NCBI RefSeq assembly: GCF_022647665.1
Contig: NZ_CP071872.1
Location: forward strand, 2,294,001-2,358,000
Reading direction: 5' to 3'
DNA from: Streptomyces formicae
Lineage (GTDB): Bacteria > Actinomycetota > Actinomycetes > Streptomycetales > Streptomycetaceae
Length of the DNA stretch: 64,000 nt
Shown here: in pieces, positions 17,171-30,077 of the stretch
Position numbering within the stretch: the first letter of the stretch is position 1
Layout of the letters: the number at the start of each line of letters is the position of its first letter
Program-made: the position numbers and the translations under genes
The notes under the pieces: model-generated
The model's database searches: none
The model's input: only the letters and a program-made list of their open reading frames with translations
Told to the model about the DNA's origin: nothing

Positions 17171-18700
17171 TCAGATGTCGCGGAAGATCTCGATCTGCGC
17201 GCCCACCGAGTTCAGCCGCTCCGCCAGGTCCTCGTAGCCGCGGTTGATGACGTACACGTTGCGCAGCACCGACGTGCCCTCGGCCGCCATCATCGCCAGC
17301 AGGACGACCACGGCGGGCCGCAGCGCGGGCGGGCACATCATCTCGGCGGCGCGCCAGCGGGTGGGGCCCTCGACGAGGACGCGGTGCGGGTCGAGGAGTT
17401 GGAGGCGGCCGCCGAGGCGGTTGAGGTCGGTCAGGTAGATCGCGCGGTTGTCGTAGACCCAGTCGTGGATGAGGGTCTGGCCCTGGGCGACGGCAGCGAT
17501 CGCCGCGAAGAACGGGACGTTGTCGATGTTGAGGCCGGGGAACGGCATCGGGTGGATCTTGTCGATCGGCGCCTCCAGCTTGGAGGGGCGCACGGTCAGG
17601 TCGATCAGCCGGGTCCGCCCGTTGTCCGCCGCGTACTCGGCCGAGCGGTCATGGTCCAGGCCCATCTCCTCCAGCACCGCCAGCTCGATCTCCAGGAACT
17701 CGATCGGCACCCGGCGGATGGTCAGCTGGGACTCGGTGACGACGGCCGCGGCGAGCAGGCTCATCGCCTCGACCGGGTCCTCGGAGGGGGCGTAGTCGAC
17801 GTCCACGTCGATGTTGGCCACTCCGTGCACGGTCAGGGTGGTGGTGCCGATGCCCTCGACGCGTACGCCCAGCGCCTCCAGGAAGAAGCACAGGTCCTGG
17901 ACCATGTAGTTGGAGGAGGCGTTGCGGATGACGGTGGTGCCGTCGTGGCGTGCGGCGGCGAGCAGCGCGTTCTCGGTCACGGTGTCGCCGCGCTCGGTCA
18001 GCACGATCGGGCGCTTGGGCGTGGTGGAGCGCTCGACGACCGCGTGGTAGAGCCCCTCGGTGGCGGTGATGTCGAGGCCGAAGCGGCGCAGGGCGATCAT
18101 GTGCGGCTCGACCGTGCGCGTCCCGAGGTCGCAGCCACCGGCGTAAGGGATCCGGAAGCGGTCCATCCGGTGCAGCAGCGGGCCGAGGAACATGATGATC
18201 GAGCGGGTGCGGCGCGCCGCCTCCGCGTCGATGGCGTCCATGTCGAGCGTGGCGGGCGGGACGATCTCCAGGTCGATGCCGTCGTTGATCCAGCGGGTGC
18301 GGACGCCGATGGAGCTGAGGACCTCCAGCAGCCGGTAGACCTCTTCGATACGGGCGACCCGGCGCAGGACCGTGCGGCCCTTGTTGAGGAGGGCACCGCA
18401 GAGCAGCGCGACGCAGGCGTTCTTGCTCGTCTTGACGTCGATGGAGCCGGAGAGCCGGCGTCCGCCGACCACGCGCAGATGCATCGGGCCGGCATAGCCG
18501 AGCGACACGATCTCGCTGTCGAGCGCCTCGCCGATGCGGGCGATCATCTCAAGGCTGATGTTCTGATTCCCGCGCTCGATCCGGTTGACCGCACTCTGGC
18601 TGGTGCCGAGTGCCTCGGCGAGCTGCGTCTGGGTCCAGCCGCGATGCTGGCGGGCGTCACGGATGAGCTTGCCGATGCGTACGAGGTAGTCGTCTGCCAT
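17171..18700 (-). CDS. XRE-type HTH domain fused to a MurA-like UDP-GlcNAc 1-carboxyvinyltransferase
   Basis: The protein has 509 residues. Residues about 1-70 form a Cro/C1-type helix-turn-helix (RGWTQTQLAEALGTSQSAVNRIERGNQNIS). The rest is an EPSP-synthase/MurA fold with the KN pair (TSKNACVALLCGALL) and a Cys in GGCDLGTRTVEPH at the position of the catalytic Cys of MurA. MurA transfers enolpyruvate from PEP to UDP-GlcNAc. The fusion suggests a PEP/UDP-GlcNAc-sensing regulator or a second, regulated MurA. It is divergent from acnA and two identical-spacing inverted repeats lie between them. I recall the same arrangement in S. coelicolor (SCO5998/SCO5999). Catalysis is not proven. Confidence 0.9.
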   Translation of the reverse strand: MADDYLVRIGKLIRDARQHRGWTQTQLAEALGTSQSAVNRIERGNQNISLEMIARIGEALDSEIVSLGYAGPMHLRVVGGRRLSGSIDVKTSKNACVALLCGALLNKGRTVLRRVARIEEVYRLLEVLSSIGVRTRWINDGIDLEIVPPATLDMDAIDAEAARRTRSIIMFLGPLLHRMDRFRIPYAGGCDLGTRTVEPHMIALRRFGLDITATEGLYHAVVERSTTPKRPIVLTERGDTVTENALLAAARHDGTTVIRNASSNYMVQDLCFFLEALGVRVEGIGTTTLTVHGVANIDVDVDYAPSEDPVEAMSLLAAAVVTESQLTIRRVPIEFLEIELAVLEEMGLDHDRSAEYAADNGRTRLIDLTVRPSKLEAPIDKIHPMPFPGLNIDNVPFFAAIAAVAQGQTLIHDWVYDNRAIYLTDLNRLGGRLQLLDPHRVLVEGPTRWRAAEMMCPPALRPAVVVLLAMMAAEGTSVLRNVYVINRGYEDLAERLNSVGAQIEIFRDI

Positions 18701-18711
18701 GGCGGCAGGCT

Positions 18712-18727
18712 ATCTCAGATATGAGAT
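18712..18727. promoter_or_regulatory. Inverted repeat ATCTC-N6-GAGAT at the HTH-MurA start
   Basis: ATCTCAGATATGAGAT lies 12 bp upstream of the ATG of the HTH-MurA gene. Its half-sites and spacing are the same as the site at 18882-18897 near acnA. This is a candidate operator, possibly bound by the HTH domain of the adjacent protein itself. Confidence 0.65.
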
Positions 18728-18855
18728 GAGGAGTCCACTGGGGTGGACCATCCGGGTGATGCCTCTGTGTTGATGGTCCATCATTGCGCCAACTCGGGCA
18801 AACCGGACACGGGTGGCGCGATGGGGGCTGTGTGGGGGCGAGTGTCCGGGCATGA

Positions 18856-21765
<2,910 letters not shown>

Positions 21766-21783
21766 GCACGCACCGGCACGGCA

Positions 21784-21818
21784 GAGGGCCGCGTTCCCCG
21801 AGTGGGGGCGCGGCCCTC
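21784..21818. terminator. Terminator after acnA
   Basis: The arms GAGGGCCGCG (21784-21793) and CGCGGCCCTC (21809-21818) are perfectly complementary and the loop contains further pairing C/G runs. It lies 18 bp after the acnA stop and before the convergent next gene. Confidence 0.8.
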
Positions 21819-21859
21819 GTCGTGTTCAGGAAGTCGGGAGCGGCTCAGGGAGGTGAAGG

Positions 21860-23147
21860 TCAGGAACCGGCGCCGAGGTGTCGCTCCAGGAAGCGCGTCA
21901 TCGCTTCCCAGGTCTCGCGCTGCGCAAGGGCGTTGGCCTGCGGTGTGCCGCCCCCGACCAGGGCACGGGTGCGCCCGGCCGTGGTCGGGATCAGCGGCGG
22001 GCGCAGGAAGTGGCCGGCGCCCGGATGGATCAGGAGGACGTCGTCCACGGGCAGGGTCCGGCGCCGGTCGACGAGCGCGCGGGCCATGGCCTCGGCGGGC
22101 CACAAGGCGTCCGCACCGCCCGCGACGGCCATCAGCGGAGCCTCGATCCGCTCCACCAGGATGAGCGCCTTCTGCACGGCGGCCGTGTCCCTCAGCCCGG
22201 CCGCGTACGCGGACCTGAGCCGCAGGGCCGCCGAACGGGCGTGGCCGCCGGGCAGCCGCCGCAGCAGGGCGCGCCCCGCCACCTGCGACAGCAGCAGTCC
22301 ACCCCGCACCGGCACATAGGGCAGCGCGGCGCCGCCGTACGTCCACGACGAGGCCTTCGGCGGCAGGCCGCCGGATTCGAGCGCCTGCCACACGACATGC
22401 GTCGGCGAGACCGCGACCACCGCCCGGACCGGGACCCGCGCGTGGGCGAGCGCCGACAGCGCCCCGCCCGTCCCCGCCGAGTACGCGACGACGGCGACGC
22501 GCCGCCCCTGCGCCAGCGCGTCGACGGCCCGTACGAAAGGCTCCAGCGGAACGTCCTTCAGCGTCCGCGGCTGTCCTGCGCCGCCCGCGTATCCGAGCAC
22601 CACCGTGGTGAAGCCGCAGCGGGACGCCAGCAGCGCGGCCGCCGGGGTGACCGCCTCGACACCGGTCGAGCCGGGGACCAGCACCACCACCGGCCGCGTC
22701 CCGGACCGCAGGGCGGGCGGTGCGAACTCGACGACCCGCAGCCCTTCGTCGTACGTCTCAGTCCGCGCGATCCGCCGGGCGCGCCAGCGGCGCAGCACCG
22801 TCCGCCGCACCTGGCGGGCCGGATCGGCGGCGCAGCGCACGGTCCACGTCAGCTGGGAGTCCGGGGCCGTGAAAGCGACCGGCGGCCGGTCGCGCCGCAC
22901 GCACGTCATCGACCACCACGGCCCCGACGGATCCACACCCGTGTACGAACCCGCCAGCGGCGCGCCCGTCGCCGTGCCGGCGGCGCCCCCGGTCCGCGCG
23001 ATAGCGGTTGACGGACCGCCAGGCGGTCCCGGCGGCGTCGGTCACATCGATCCGCACGGTCACCTGCTCATGCGGCCCGAGCCCCTGGACGACGAGCTCC
23101 GGGACCTCGTCGACGAGCCCCTCGCCGGGCTTGATGATCAGTTCCAC
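21860..23147 (-). pseudogene. Acyl-CoA thioester hydrolase/BAAT-like protein, frameshifted
   Basis: The N-terminal domain (VELIIKPGEGLVDEVPELVV..., start GTG 23147) is the BAAT/thioesterase N-terminal beta-sandwich. The C-terminal alpha/beta-hydrolase domain follows (VVLVPGSTGVEAV, nucleophile motif AYSAGTGGA, terminal HPGAGHF His). The two parts are in different frames. They join perfectly (..YRADRG-AAGTATG..) if one C is removed from the C5 run at 22986-22990. Intact members hydrolyse acyl-CoAs or transfer the acyl group to amino acids. Here Ser replaces the Cys of amidating enzymes. With the sequence as given no full-length protein is made, but a one-base error is a real possibility. Confidence 0.75.
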
Positions 23148-23199
23148 GCTTCGGAACGTATGCCGGGCAGCCGGGGTGGGCGACCGGGCGCTCGCGTTC

Positions 23200-23543
23200 G
23201 GGTGAGCTGCGACGGACGCCCCGCGCCGACGGCATCGGCGCCCACCCGGGCGCCGGGAACACTGACACGGCCGCCGACCAGGCGACCGGCGGCGACCTCG
23301 CCAGTGCCGTGGAGCTCTCCGGCGCCACCGACCGTGCCGACTTCGCCGACTTCCTCGCCCACGCCTACGCCTACGACAGCGCGTTCCACACCGTGCTGTG
23401 GGGGCCTGGCCGCCGTCTGCCTTGCGCTGTGCGTCCTGATCGCGGTGCTGCTGCGCGGCCGTACGCCCAACACCGGCGAGCAGCCGGTCAGATCGGACCG
23501 CCGCCGAACCCGATCTCGTTTCCGTCCGGATCGTGGTACGTGA
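23200..23543 (+). pseudogene. 3' fragment of a membrane transporter gene (MFS-like), frameshifted
   Basis: The frame reading GATDRADFADFLAHAYAYDSAFHTVLW continues after a one-base slip at the G5 run near 23399-23403 as GLAAVCLALCVLIAVLLRGR. This is the typical last helix and Arg-rich end of a multidrug-efflux MFS protein. No upstream part of such a gene is present. The assignment to MFS rests on the last helix only. The 3' end overlaps the convergent VOC gene. Confidence 0.4.
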
Positions 23544-23829
23544 CCTTGCGCACGCCGTTCGCGTAGCTCTCGCGATTGGTGGGCGTCAGGCCCCGGTCGG
23601 TGATCCCGGCGACGCGTGTGTCGAGGTCGTCGACGAAGACGGTGTGCAGGGCGTGGCCGGCGCGTCCGGGACGGTGCTCGATGTAGACGTACCGGTGTTC
23701 TGCGAGCTCCCACACCGCCTCGGTGTCGTTCGGGGAGAACGCCGGCGGGGAGCCGAGCAGGCGTTCGTACCAGGCCAGGGCCGCTGTGTAGTCGTTGACG
23801 GGGATGCCTGCGAAGAGTTCGACGGCCAT
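23488..23829 (-). CDS. VOC (glyoxalase/bleomycin resistance) superfamily protein
   Basis: The protein has 113 residues, one VOC unit with the paired beta-alpha-beta pattern. It begins GIPVNDYTAALAWYERLLG and ends VRKVTYHDPDGNEIGFG, the usual closing metal-ligand segment (Glu in DPDGNEI). Family members bind a metal and act on small molecules (glyoxalases, dioxygenases, fosfomycin/bleomycin resistance). The substrate here cannot be inferred. It is monocistronic, between two disrupted genes. Confidence 0.85.
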   Translation of the reverse strand: MAVELFAGIPVNDYTAALAWYERLLGSPPAFSPNDTEAVWELAEHRYVYIEHRPGRAGHALHTVFVDDLDTRVAGITDRGLTPTNRESYANGVRKVTYHDPDGNEIGFGGGPI

Positions 23830-23984
23830 GGCGCCATGGTAGGTCCGGGGATGACGGCGACGAGACGGCAACGAGCTGTCGCGGCAGCAGTCGCCAGCGC
23901 CCCTCGACGCCGGCACGAGCCGCCCCGCACACCGAGGGCCGCACCCCGTGACGGGATGCGGCCCTCGGTTCGCTCGGTGCGGCG

Positions 23985-26900
23985 CTACGCGATCAGTTCG
24001 AGCTCCGCGAGTGCCGCCTGCGCACCTCCGACCGGGACCAGCCGGTACTTCTCGTACGCTCCCGGCCGCGCGACCGTGAAGACGCGGGTCTGCTTGTCCC
24101 AGGCGAACGACTCACCCGACCGCTTGTCCACGGCGGTCCAGGACGTGCCGTCCCGTGAGCCCTGGAGGATCCAGCCCGTGGGGGCCTTGTCCTTCGTCGA
24201 GGAGGTCAGCGTGTACTGGAGCGCGCGGGTGCCCGGTGCGACGGGCAGTTCGACGGCCGCCGCCAGCGCCGCCTCCGTGCCGGAGGTGTTGTCGAAGAGC
24301 GCGCCCGCACCGCTGATCACGTCCTGCCGGGGCACCGGCACCTTGTCGTCCTTGGTGACGGAGACCGGCGCCGCGTCCCTGCCCGTGCCCCACGACGACG
24401 GCTCGGAGCCCATGGCGAACTCCAGTGTGCCGCCGCGTGCGAGGAGCGAGTGCGGCAGTGCGGTGGAGTTCCAGGACTTGCCGTTGACCTTCAGGCCCTG
24501 GACGTAGATGTTCCGCGTGCTGTTCTCCGGCGCCCTGACCACCAGCGTGCGGCCGTTCTCCAGATGCACGGTCGCCTTGGTGAAGAGCGGCGAGCCGACC
24601 GCGTACTCCCCGCTGCCCATCACCAGCGGGTAGAAGCCGAGCGCCGAGAAGAGGAACCAGGCGGACTGCTCGCCGTTGTCCTCGTCGCCGTGGTAGCCCT
24701 GCCCGATCTCGCTGCCCGTGTAGAGGCGGGAGAGCACCTCGCGCACCTTCTGCTGTGTCTTCCAGGGCTGCGAGGCCGCGTTGTACATGTACGTCACATG
24801 GTGGGCGACCTGGTTGGAGTGGCCGTACATGCCCATCCGGACGTCCCGGGCCTCGGTCATCTCGTGGATGACGCTGCCGTACGAGCCGACGAACTCGGGC
24901 GACGCCGTCTCCGGCGTGGTGAAGTACGTGTCCAGCTTCTCGGCCAGGTCCGCCCGGTCGCCGTACAGATTCGCCAGGCCCCGGCTGTCCTGGGGCGCGG
25001 TGAAGGCGTAACCCCAGCCGTTGGTCTCGGTGTAGTCGTACCCCCAGATCCTGGGGTCGTACTGGTCGGACGGGACCCGCCAGTCGCCCTTCAGGTCCCG
25101 GCCCTGGAAGAAGCCGGCCTTGGAGTCGAAGAGCTTGACGTAGCCCTGCGCCCGGTTGAGGAAGTACGCCGACTCCTCCTTGTAGCGGTCCTTCTTCGTC
25201 TTCGCGTAGAGGGCGTCGGCCATCTTCGACAGGCCGTAGTCGTTGAGGTAGCCCTCCAGCGACCAGGACAGGCCCTCATGGGTCTCGGTCGAGGCGTAGC
25301 CGAGGAACGGCGAGGTCTCCATGCCCTTGCGGCCCACGCCCTTGCTCGGCGGCGACACGGTCGCGTTCTTGAGCGCCGCCTCGTAGGCGGCCTCGGCGTC
25401 GAAGCCCCGTACGCCCTTGACGTAGGCGTCGGCGAAGGCGACGTCGGACGAGGTGCCGGTCATCAGGTCGGCGTAGCCGGGGGACGACCAGCGGGAGATC
25501 CAGCCGCCGTCCTTGTACTGCCGGACGAAGCCGTCGACGAGTTCGCCCGCCTTCTTGGGGGTGAGGAAGGAGTACGCCGGCCAGGTCGTCCGGTAGGTGT
25601 CCCAGAAGCCGTTGTTGACGTACACCCTGCCGTCGACGATCTTCGCGCCGGTGTGGGTGGGGGTGTCGGGGCCGGTCTGCGGGGAGAACGGGCTCGCGTA
25701 CCGGTCCTTGCCGTCGACCTTCTCGAAGCCCGAGTTCGGGTAGAGGTACAGCCGGTAGAGCGAGGAGTAGAGGGTCACCAGCTGGTCGTGGGTGGCGCCC
25801 TCGACCTCGACCCGGCCGAGGATGTCGTCCCAGGCGTCCTGCGCCCGGTCCCGCACCTTGCCGAAGCGCGCCGACTCCGGGATCTCGTCGGCCAGGTTCT
25901 TCTTCGCCTGGTCGACGCTGATCAGCGATGTCGCTATCCGCAGCGTGACGGTGCGGTCCGCGCCCGCGTCGAAGCGCAGATGGCCTTTGACGCCCTCGGC
26001 GGCGGAGTCCGTGACGGGCGCGTCGAAGACGCCGTACACGAACAGCCGCGTGGCGCCCGTGGACAGCCCGCTCTTGACGTCGGAGTAGCCGGTGAAGGAG
26101 CTGGTGCCAGGGTCGAGGGTGAGCCCCGCCTGGTCGGTGACGTTGTCGAAGACCACCGCCGCGTTCTCACCGGGATAGGTGAACCGCATGATCGCGGCGT
26201 GGTCCGACGGGGCGATCTCCGTCCTTAGCCCGTTCTCGAAGGTCACCCCGTAGTAGTGCGGGCGCGCCGTCTCGTTCTCGTGGCGGAAGGGGAGCGCCCG
26301 GGCGGTGCGCGCCGTGCCGGGTGTGCCCTCGGCGGCCGACGGCATCAGCTGGAAGGTCTGCCGGTCTCCCATCCAGGGGCTCGGCTCATGGCTGGCGCTG
26401 AACGCCTGCACGGTCGGCAGATTGTCCGCGTTGTTGGCGCGCGCGTACTCGTAGAGCCAGCTCAGGGAGCCCGCGTTGGTGACCGGCGTCCAGAAGTTGA
26501 AGCCGTGCGGGACCGCGGTGGCCGGGAAGGTGTTGCCGCGCGAGAACGAGCCGCTGGAGTTGGTGCCGCGCACGGTCGACGCGTAGTCCGACAGATGCGC
26601 GAGGCGCTTCTCCGGGGCCTTCGGGGCGATCCGGACGTCGTCGATCCAGCCCTGGAACTTCGCCGGGCCCTTGGGGGAGTCGTACGCCACCAGGATCCGG
26701 TCCACCGTCTTCCCGGCCGCGACCGGGCCGATCCGGGACGAGACCTGGTTCCACTGGTTGACGTAGAGCCGCTTGGCGGCGCCCTGGCCCTGCGGGGTCA
26801 ACAGGCCACCGTGCGAGTCCAGCGCCCGGAGGTCACTCAGATAGGTGCCGTCGGTGAACGCGAGATCGACGGCCACGTTCGTGGCCGGGTAGTTCAGATC

Positions 26901-27841
26901 CGTCTCGGGCAGCGAGGGGAAGACCCGGTACGAGAGCTCGGTGTCGGCCCGCACCGCCGTGTCGACGTCGAAGACCTTGTTGTACGAGTAGGCACGGCCG
27001 TCCGGTTTGTGGGTGCCCGCGTACTTCAGGGCGCGCGTTCCGGTGAAGCCGGCGTTGGACTTCGCGGTGGGGGAGCCGGCGGGGCCGCGGTCGACCTGGC
27101 TGCGCATGTCGTCCGGCGGCGGGGCGCCGGTGTCGCCGTCGGAGAACTGCACGTCGGCCAGCTGGATGGCGTCGTCGGCGCCGTTGTTGGCGGTGATCTC
27201 CAGCCGGTAGTGGGCGTACGCGGCGGCGTTCGCGGCGTCGATGCCGTACGTCTTCGTCTGGAAGCGCTTCTCGAAGGTCTCGCCCGCGCGGGTGTCGAGG
27301 GTCTTCCAGTCCGTGCCGTCGGACGAGCCCTTGAGCGTCCAGTCCCTGGGGTCGCGGATGTCGAAGTCGTTCGCCGACGTCAGGGCGTACGTGACCACCT
27401 TGACCGGGGCGTCCGTGTCGAATTCGATCCAGGCGGTCTTCTCGAACGCCAGCCATTTGGTGGACGGCTGGAGGTCGACCAGGTTCTCCTTGACCTCACC
27501 CGCCCCGCGTACTCGGAACTGGCGCGCAGTTCGATCACCTTGTCGGTGACATTTCCAGGTATTCCGGTGGCGAAGCCGCCGTCGACGCCGGATGACCGCT
27601 TTTCTCCGTCGGGGCCCGTTTCGACGGCATTGCGCCAATCGGGCTGGGATTCGTCCGCTTCGAACGAGGTCGAGAATTCCTGGTCCGGAGCGGAGGGTTG
27701 GGCGGGGCGTGCGACGGCGGCCGACTGTGCCGTCACCACCAGCAGGGAAGCGGCCGCCACCAGGGCGGCCGCACGGGCGTATCGGGGTCGGGTGTGCCGG
27801 ATTCGGGCGTATCTGAGCCGAGGGTTGGGTCTGGGCTGCAT
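23985..27841 (-). pseudogene. Secreted GH92 alpha-mannosidase with discoidin-type domains, frameshifted near the N-terminus
   Basis: About 1285 residues if read through. It starts at ATG 27841 (GGGAGGAAGG upstream) with a signal peptide (ARAAALVAAASLLVVTA, ending AVARP). An F5/8-type galactose-binding domain, a lectin-like linker, the GH92 catalytic region and a C-terminal discoidin-like domain follow. GH92 motifs seen: NNGFWDTYRTTWPAYSF, MTGTSSDVAFADAYVKG and GYHGDEDNGEQSAWFLFSAL, with the acid and base carboxylates of this calcium-dependent exo-alpha-mannosidase family. The signal-peptide part and the rest are in different frames. Adding one base to the C4 run at 27503-27506 restores SSEYAGAGEVKENLVD. 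It would trim alpha-mannosides outside the cell. A LacI-type palindrome lies just upstream. Confidence 0.85.
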
Positions 27842-27872
27842 GCCGAGCCTTCCTCCCGCCGAAGCGATCCTG

Positions 27873-27884
27873 GACAACGTTGTC
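27873..27884. promoter_or_regulatory. Palindrome GACAACGTTGTC upstream of the GH92 gene
   Basis: A 12-bp perfect palindrome with a central CG, about 31 bp before the GH92 ATG. The form fits LacI-family operators of sugar-catabolic genes. No LacI gene is in the window. Confidence 0.6.
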
Positions 27885-28084
27885 AGGGCAGAGCGCAGGC
27901 TCCAGTAGGGATCCAAGTGGCTCATGGTGTCAAGGGCGTTGACGGGGCGGCAGGGGCGGATTCAGCCGTTTCGATAAGTTTTCATCCAGGAGAATCCGCC
28001 CGGACGTGATCTCATGGCCCGGAGGTCTCAACTCGGGAAAGACTGACACTCAAACTTGCTTTCGATCTTGCCCACTTGGCCGCA

Positions 28085-28100
28085 AGTGGACTATACCTAT
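28085..28100. promoter_or_regulatory. DasR-box (dre)-like site upstream of the ngc locus
   Basis: AGTGGACTATACCTAT agrees at 12 of 16 positions with the DasR responsive element consensus A(G/C)TGGTCTAGACCA(G/C)T as I recall it. DasR is the GlcNAc-responsive GntR repressor of chitin/GlcNAc genes in Streptomyces. The site is about 200 bp before the ngcE remnant. The rest of 27885-28301 shows no gene. Confidence 0.5.
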
Positions 28101-28301
28101 CGCGTCCGACGGCGCACGGAGCGTTGGACGACCTGGGGGGCGGAAAGCGGTCCGAGCGGCCGACGTCATTCCCGGGTGAGCCACCCAGAAGGATTCAGTA
28201 CCAACTGATCGCGGTAATCGGCCCCTTCGCCGAAGGCGAGCGAAGACGGGAAGACGGGGACCCGGTTCCGCCCGAGTCCTGTAGAGAGTGAGGACTTGAG
28301 C

Positions 28302-28472
28302 ATGGGATCCACCCTCGACGTAGGCCATCGCGATCTGATCAAGCGGAGCACGACTGTCGCTCTGGCCGCGGCCCCGGCGACCGCTTTTCCGAATTCGTGT
28401 GCATCGAGTGGCGGCGGTGAAGGGGCGCCGGCGCCGTCTCGTCGATCACGGCGGCATGCGTCGCTCAGCTGA
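28302..28472 (+). pseudogene. N-terminal remnant of an NgcE-type lipoprotein gene
   Basis: A 56-codon frame with a GAGG ribosome site 8 bases ahead of the ATG. Residues 1-39 look like the export signal of an NgcE-type sugar-binding lipoprotein: MGST start, RDLIKRS, a hydrophobic Ala-rich stretch, then NSCASSGGG. The text after that is out of character and ends at a stop. No mature binding domain follows. A separate interrupted frame lies at 28522-28611 (13 codons, stop, 15 codons). A complete, differently composed ngcE begins 195 bp later. I read this as the leftover of the native gene. Confidence 0.6.
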
Positions 28473-28666
28473 TCACCATCGGTGTCGCTGAGCGGCTCCG
28501 AAACGACGGCGAAACGCCCCGATGTACATCTCCGCCAACATCCCAGGCGGAGACTCACACTAGGACTCGCTCAAAGAGAAGTGCGGCAAGCGCATGGCCA
28601 ACCTGGCCTGACAGCCAAACACGCAGCAAACCCATGAAGATCCAAACGATCGGTAAGGATGCAGAG

Positions 28667-30070
28667 ATGACCTCTCGTACCGGCTCTCTTGACAGGCGGA
28701 CGCTCCTGCGCGGGGCGATCGCAACGGCAGCCATGGGTTCGCTTGCGGCTGCGTGTGGCTCTCCCTCTGGCAGCGGTGGTGGCGGCGGCCCGAAGGGCAA
28801 GGTGGAGGCCACCAACCCGTTCGGTGTCGCCGAAGGTTCCAAGGTCGAAGCAGCCATCTTCGACGGCGGCTACGGCGTTGACTATGTCGAATACGCCAAC
28901 AAGGTCATCGAGAAGCAGGTCAAGGGTGTCACGGTCCAGGTCAAGCCGGTCGTCGACATCGCCCCGGAGCTCCAGCCCCGGTTCGTCGGCGGCAACCCGC
29001 CGGACCTCATCGACAACTCCGGTGAGGACCAGATCGGCTTCCTCGGCATCCTCGACCAGCTCGAGGAGCTTGATGACGTCCTCGAGGCCAACAACTACGA
29101 AGGCACGAAGATCGCCGACACGATCTACGCCGGCGTCAAGGAGCCTGGGACGTTCAACGGCAAGTTCGTCGCGCTCAACTACGTGATGACGGTGTACGGC
29201 GTCTGGTACTCGAAGACGCTGTTCGAGGCGAATGGCTGGACCGCGCCGAAGACCTGGGACGAAGCGTACGAGCTGGGCAAGAAGGCGAAGGAGAAGGGCA
29301 AGTACCTCTTCGTCCACGGCAAGGAGGCCGCGACCTACTACCAGACGCTGCTGATCGAGTCGGCGATCAAGGAGGGTGGCGACGAGGTTCGGCTCGCTCT
29401 CGAGAAGCTGGAGGCGGACTCCTGGTCGCACCCGGCCATCCAGGGCGTCCTCACGATCATGGAGAAGATGGTCAAGGAGGGCATGTTCGTCCCCGGTGGC
29501 TCCGGCACCCAGTTCCAGAAGGCGCAGGCGATCTGGAGCAACGACCAGAAGGCGCTCCTCTACCCGACCGGTGGCTGGATCGAGAACGAGATGAAGGACG
29601 CCACCAAGACCGACTTCCAGATGACCGGCATCCCGTCCATGACGCTCACCGGCAGCTCGAAACTTCCCTACGAGGCGGTTCACGCTGCCGCGGGCGAGCC
29701 TTTCATCGTTCCCAAGCAGGGCAAGAACGCGGCTGGCGGCAAAGAGGTGCTGCGGGCGATGCTGTCCAAGGAGGCGGCTGCCAACTTCTCCAAGACGAAG
29801 CTGGCCCCGACGATCATCAAGGGCACCGTGCCTGCCGACGGCTACGGATCGACGGCGCTGGTCTCGCAGTCGAAGATGCTCGAAGCAGCGGGCGAGAACA
29901 TCTTCAACTACCTGTTCGTCAACGCCTACGGGATCAACACCGACATGCTGGTGCCGTGGAACTCCTTCCTTGCCGGCGACCTTGACGCCAAGGGCCTGAC
30001 CTCGGCTCTGCAGAAGATCTCCGACAAGATCAGGGAAGACGACTCCATCCAAAAGCTCGAGGTCAGCTAG
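28667..30070 (+). CDS. ngcE: NgcE-type GlcNAc/diacetylchitobiose ABC transporter substrate-binding lipoprotein
   Basis: The protein has 467 residues. It has a twin-Arg-like signal (DRRTLLRG), a hydrophobic stretch and the lipobox LAAAC. The mature part then begins KVEATNPFGVAEGSKVEAAIF and runs through FVGGNPPDLIDNSGEDQIG and YGVWYSKTLFEANGWTAPKTW, the pattern of the NgcE family. It is anchored outside the membrane and would deliver GlcNAc or chitobiose-like sugars to NgcF/NgcG. ATG 28667 has AAGGA seven bases upstream. An ATG at 28634 lacks one. Codon use (TCT, CTT, GCT, GCA, TCG mixed) is less GC-biased than the neighbours, suggesting transfer from another actinobacterium. Confidence 0.88.
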   Translation: MTSRTGSLDRRTLLRGAIATAAMGSLAAACGSPSGSGGGGGPKGKVEATNPFGVAEGSKVEAAIFDGGYGVDYVEYANKVIEKQVKGVTVQVKPVVDIAPELQPRFVGGNPPDLIDNSGEDQIGFLGILDQLEELDDVLEANNYEGTKIADTIYAGVKEPGTFNGKFVALNYVMTVYGVWYSKTLFEANGWTAPKTWDEAYELGKKAKEKGKYLFVHGKEAATYYQTLLIESAIKEGGDEVRLALEKLEADSWSHPAIQGVLTIMEKMVKEGMFVPGGSGTQFQKAQAIWSNDQKALLYPTGGWIENEMKDATKTDFQMTGIPSMTLTGSSKLPYEAVHAAAGEPFIVPKQGKNAAGGKEVLRAMLSKEAAANFSKTKLAPTIIKGTVPADGYGSTALVSQSKMLEAAGENIFNYLFVNAYGINTDMLVPWNSFLAGDLDAKGLTSALQKISDKIREDDSIQKLEVS

Positions 30071-30077
30071 CACCGCC

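Noticed and set aside
24450..26228. 592-codon plus-strand frame opposite the GH92 gene
   Set aside because: Antisense shadow. The minus strand carries clear GH92 motifs in the same bases.
28050..28860. Minus-strand frames opposite the ngcE start region
   Set aside because: Antisense shadows without start signals. The plus strand has signal peptides and ribosome sites.
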